From Bacteroidota bacterium (GTDB lineage: Bacteria; Bacteroidota; Bacteroidia; Cytophagales; Cyclobacteriaceae), in the NCBI GenBank assembly GCA_016178785.1, contig JACOSO010000074.1:1-64000 (forward strand): a stretch of 64,000 nt of DNA, read 5' to 3'. Positions within the stretch are counted from its first letter, which is position 1, and every line of letters begins with the position of its first letter. Shown here piece after piece: positions 61,670-64,000 of the stretch. Both the position numbers and the translations under genes were made by a program. The notes below the pieces were generated by a model, which did not search any database, had not been told where the DNA came from, and saw only the letters and a program-made list of their open reading frames with translations.

Positions 61670-61737
61670 TATAAATATGGCTCACCACGCCTTCAGAAAA
61701 TTCTCAATCTTATGCGCTGATTTCCGTGTTCTTCCGC

Positions 61738-61745
61738 TATATTTG
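61738..61745 (+). promoter_or_regulatory. Putative -7 box (TATATTTG) of rplS
   Basis: TATATTTG fits TAnnTTTG and is 25 bases before the rplS ATG at 61771. No TTTG stands at 19-21 bases upstream. It gives rplS its own promoter, as would be needed after separation from trmD. Confidence 0.5.
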
Positions 61746-61770
61746 CACTCCCATTTCTAAAAGGGCGATT

Positions 61771-62142
61771 ATGGCCGATTTAATGAAGATAGTAGAGCAG
61801 GAATTAGCAGGCAAAAGGGCTTCTATTCCTAGTTTTAAGGCTGGTGACACCATAAATGTGCACGTTAAGATCAGCGAAGGTAACAAAGAGCGTATCCAGC
61901 AGTTTCAGGGCACCGTGATCTATCACCGCGGCAAAGGAACCAATGGAGAGAGCTTTTCGGTACGGAAAGTATCCAATGGCGTAGGTGTGGAAAGGATTTT
62001 CCCTATCCTCAGCCCCAGCATCGATAAAATTGAATTTGTAAAAGCCGGTAAAGTTCGCAGGGCCAAGTTGTACTACCTGCGTGGCCGTCAAGGTAAGAGC
62101 GCACGGATCAAAGAAAAATTGGCAGTGGCTCAACCCGCTTAA
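61771..62142 (+). CDS. rplS: 50S ribosomal protein L19
   Basis: A 123-residue ribosomal protein at the 30S-50S interface. [40 protein letters not shown] and [19 protein letters not shown] followed by [20 protein letters not shown] are typical L19. Start is ATG 61771; the upstream extension would begin before the promoter. Ends at a strong terminator. Confidence 0.96.
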   Translation: MADLMKIVEQELAGKRASIPSFKAGDTINVHVKISEGNKERIQQFQGTVIYHRGKGTNGESFSVRKVSNGVGVERIFPILSPSIDKIEFVKAGKVRRAKLYYLRGRQGKSARIKEKLAVAQPA

Positions 62143-62165
62143 TGATTTTGTAAGTTATATCAGAG

Positions 62166-62194
62166 ACCCATTTCGAATTGAAATGGGTTTTTTG
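62166..62194 (+). terminator. Intrinsic terminator of rplS
   Basis: ACCCATTTC (62166-62174) pairs perfectly with GAAATGGGT (62180-62188) across a five-base loop and continues into TTTTT. It is 23 bases after the rplS stop. Confidence 0.93.
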
Positions 62195-62214
62195 CTTATC
62201 TGCCACTTGGTCGC

Positions 62215-62246
62215 TTTGATCAAAATCTGTTGAAACGTTATATTTG
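62215..62246 (+). promoter_or_regulatory. Bacteroidota-type promoter of fbaB
   Basis: TTTG (62215-62218) and TATATTTG (62239-62246) are separated by 20 bases, an exact fit to the TTTG-N19-21-TAnnTTTG consensus of the primary sigma factor in this phylum. The -7 box is 20 bases before the ATG at 62267. This is the only box in the window with both elements in register. Confidence 0.75.
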
Positions 62247-62266
62247 TCACCTTTCCCAATAAAAAT

Positions 62267-63340
62267 ATGTCAAAGAATAAGACCTCAGAACTCCTCGGCA
62301 AAGACGCTGAATCGCTTCTAACGCACCAAAGCAAAACCATTTCAAAATCGCAGCTTCACTTGCCCGGAGCTGATTTTGTTGATCGCATTTTTTCGCAGTC
62401 AAACAGAACTCCGCAGACCCTACGCAGTTTGCAGGCCTTATTTGGCAAGGGAAGATTAGCTAACACAGGGTACCTTTCGATTCTGCCTATCGATCAGGGA
62501 ATTGAGCATAGTGCAGGAGCCTCATTTGCAAAAAACCCGATCTACTTCGATCCTGAAAATATTATAAAACTAGCCATAGAGGGCGGCTGTAATGCGGTAG
62601 CAACAACTTACGGAGGCTTGGCAATGATGTCGAGAAGCTACGCACACAAAATTCCCTTTATCGTAAAGATCAACCACAACGAATTGCTTACTTATCCTAA
62701 CAAAGCCGACCAAATCATGTTTGGATCTGTGCGTGATGCCTGGAACTTGGGAGCAGTAGCCGTTGGTGCCACTATTTATTTTGGTTCAGACCAATCAACC
62801 CGCCAGATACAAGAAGTAGCAAAAGCATTTGAAGAAGCTCATACCTTGGGCATGGGCACTATTCTGTGGTGTTACACGCGCAACAACGCCTTCAAAAAAG
62901 ATGGAATAGATTATCACGTTTCAGCAGACTTGACCGGTCAGGCCAACCATTTAGGAGTAACTATTCAAGCTGATATCATCAAGCAAAAATTAGCAGAGAA
63001 TAACGGTGGCTACAAAGCGCTGAACACAGGCGGAAGTAGCTATGGAAAATTGGATGAAAGAATTTATACCGAATTGACCTCAGAGCACCCGATCGATTTG
63101 TGCCGCTATCAAGTTGCAAATTGCTATATGGGCCGCGCGGGGTTGATCAACTCAGGCGGTGATTCAAAAGGTGCGAGCGACATGGCAGATGCAGTACGCA
63201 CTGCGGTGATCAACAAGCGTGCCGGTGGCATGGGCTTGATCTCGGGTCGCAAAGCATTCCAACGCCCGATGAAGGAAGGCGTTGAAATTTTGAATGCTAT
63301 TCAAGACGTGTATTTAGATAAGTCAATCGACATCGCTTAA
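62267..63340 (+). CDS. fbaB: Class I fructose-bisphosphate aldolase (DhnA/FbaB type)
   Basis: Schiff-base aldolase of glycolysis and gluconeogenesis. The 357-residue protein matches E. coli FbaB along its length: [10 protein letters not shown] at the start, [77 protein letters not shown] and [20 protein letters not shown]. It stands between terminators with its own promoter. Confidence 0.95.
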   Translation: MSKNKTSELLGKDAESLLTHQSKTISKSQLHLPGADFVDRIFSQSNRTPQTLRSLQALFGKGRLANTGYLSILPIDQGIEHSAGASFAKNPIYFDPENIIKLAIEGGCNAVATTYGGLAMMSRSYAHKIPFIVKINHNELLTYPNKADQIMFGSVRDAWNLGAVAVGATIYFGSDQSTRQIQEVAKAFEEAHTLGMGTILWCYTRNNAFKKDGIDYHVSADLTGQANHLGVTIQADIIKQKLAENNGGYKALNTGGSSYGKLDERIYTELTSEHPIDLCRYQVANCYMGRAGLINSGGDSKGASDMADAVRTAVINKRAGGMGLISGRKAFQRPMKEGVEILNAIQDVYLDKSIDIA

Positions 63341-63353
63341 TTGAAGAGCTAAG

Positions 63354-63383
63354 GAGTTGGTGATTTTCATCAACTCTTTTTTA
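63354..63383 (+). terminator. Intrinsic terminator of fbaB
   Basis: GAGTTGGTGA (63354-63363) pairs with TCATCAACTC (63367-63376) with one G-T pair and a three-base loop, then a T-run. It is 13 bases after the stop. Confidence 0.9.
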
Positions 63384-63407
63384 TTGTCTAATTAAAAAAT
63401 TTGATAA

Positions 63408-64000
63408 ATGCCTTGGTTCAAACGTACAGATAAAGGGATCATGACTCCAACGGAGTCAAAACGCGAAGTGCCCGATGGTTTGTGGTTTAAATCACCCAAG
63501 GGAAAGATCATCCACACTCGTGAATTAAAGAACAATGCGTACGTTGTTCCTGAAGAAGACCATCATGTAAAAATCGGATCGAAGGAATATTTCGAAATCC
63601 TTTTCGATAACAATGAGTTCACTGAGCTTGACACCAACATGGAGTCGGCTGATCCACTTAAATTTTCTGATACAAAACCTTATCCAAGGAGAATTAAAGA
63701 ATCACAAGTCAAAACGCAATTGAAAGACGCCTTGCGCTCTGCCTCTGGAAAAATGAACGGGCTTGACATTGTCGTTGCGTGTATGGATTTCAGTTTCATT
63801 GGTGGTTCGATGGGTTCTGTAGTGGGTGAGAAAATTGCACGCGCCATTGACCATTCATTGAAAACAAAATCACCTTTCCTGATGATTTCCCGATCGGGTG
63901 GTGCGAGAATGATGGAGGCCGGGCTTTCACTTATGCAGATGGCAAAGACCTCGGCCAAACTTGCACTTCTTGATCAGGCAAAAATTCCATACATCTCATT
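63408..64000 (+). CDS. accD: Acetyl-CoA carboxylase carboxyltransferase beta subunit (partial)
   Basis: The first 197 codons of AccD; the rest lies beyond the window. It transfers CO2 from carboxybiotin to acetyl-CoA, the committed step of fatty-acid synthesis. [36 protein letters not shown], and [20 protein letters not shown] are typical. The N-terminal zinc ribbon is degenerate: where C-x2-C pairs occur in E. coli, this protein has FKSPKGK and VVPEEDHH, so all four cysteines are absent, as in other Bacteroidota as I recall. Confidence 0.94.
   Translation, partial: MPWFKRTDKGIMTPTESKREVPDGLWFKSPKGKIIHTRELKNNAYVVPEEDHHVKIGSKEYFEILFDNNEFTELDTNMESADPLKFSDTKPYPRRIKESQVKTQLKDALRSASGKMNGLDIVVACMDFSFIGGSMGSVVGEKIARAIDHSLKTKSPFLMISRSGGARMMEAGLSLMQMAKTSAKLALLDQAKIPYIS

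Noticed and set aside
1-64000. CRISPR arrays, tRNA or rRNA genes, insertion sequences and prophage genes.
   Set aside because: I found no regular direct repeats with unique spacers, no CCA-type cloverleaf in the gaps, no transposase or integrase motif and no phage structural genes.

Overview
The window comes from a member of the Bacteroidota, most likely a Cytophagales-type bacterium. The evidence is a SusC/SusD pair, a GLPGLI protein beside an outer-membrane beta-barrel receptor, several CarboxypepD_reg/TonB-plug proteins, DUF4199, a head-GIN (DUF2807) protein, stand-alone MnmD, a zinc-less AccD, and promoter boxes of the Bacteroidota type (TAnnTTTG). Shine-Dalgarno sequences are largely absent. 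It is ordinary chromosome, not a phage or plasmid. I saw no rRNA, tRNA, CRISPR array or intact transposon.

Layout. 0-4.2 kb: N-carbamoylputrescine amidase, then a tightly overlapping minus-strand operon M16 peptidase-ispF-hicA(frameshifted)-hicB-mnmD-small protein. 4.3-8.5 kb: a desaturase strikingly like eukaryotic sphingolipid delta-4 desaturase, an S1/P1-type zinc hydrolase, secreted proteins and YigZ. 8.6-18.3 kb: two TonB-type receptors, a methyltransferase, and a GLPGLI protein divergent from an OmpR-type two-component pair. 18.3-21.3 kb: biotin operon bioF-bioD-bioA. 21.4-26.4 kb: YifB/ComM ATPase, a plug/MG2-like envelope protein and a DUF1080 protein. 26.4-28.4 kb: an accessory patch of small unknown genes, one apparently decayed. 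28.4-36.8 kb: alpha-L-fucosidase, alpha/beta hydrolase, ArfB, DMT transporter, DUF2306 protein, an AAA+ ATPase with a duplicated N-terminal domain, VOC protein, membrane-tethered LuxR regulator plus DUF4199 protein, and a TerB-like protein. 37.1-42 kb: an orphan SusC/SusD pair. 42-45.9 kb: DUF1223 thioredoxin-fold protein, membrane protein, NTF2-like protein, and a LytS/LytTR pair. 45.9-50.7 kb: pheT, a coiled-coil protein, zapA and rny. 50.9-53.7 kb: large M16 protease. 53.8-58.4 kb: sugar-handling cassette (SMP-30-like protein, FucP-type MFS transporter, NDP-sugar nucleotidyltransferase, NahK-like kinase) interrupted by a RelE-type toxin-antitoxin pair. 58.6-64 kb: M28 peptidase, trmD, a VapBC-like module with two antitoxin genes, rplS, class I aldolase fbaB and the start of accD.

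Themes. Three toxin-antitoxin modules sit inside otherwise conventional housekeeping neighbourhoods, and one (hicA) is disrupted. At least nine gene junctions or intergenic gaps carry the same kind of element: short words repeated in tandem, often with a second stretch that is an imperfect reverse complement. The words differ at each site. These elements, the DES1-like desaturase, the two-antitoxin PIN module and the AAA+ protein with a twinned N-terminal domain are the items most worth following up. Several genes have a promoter -7 box only 4-7 bases before the start codon, suggesting leaderless mRNAs.
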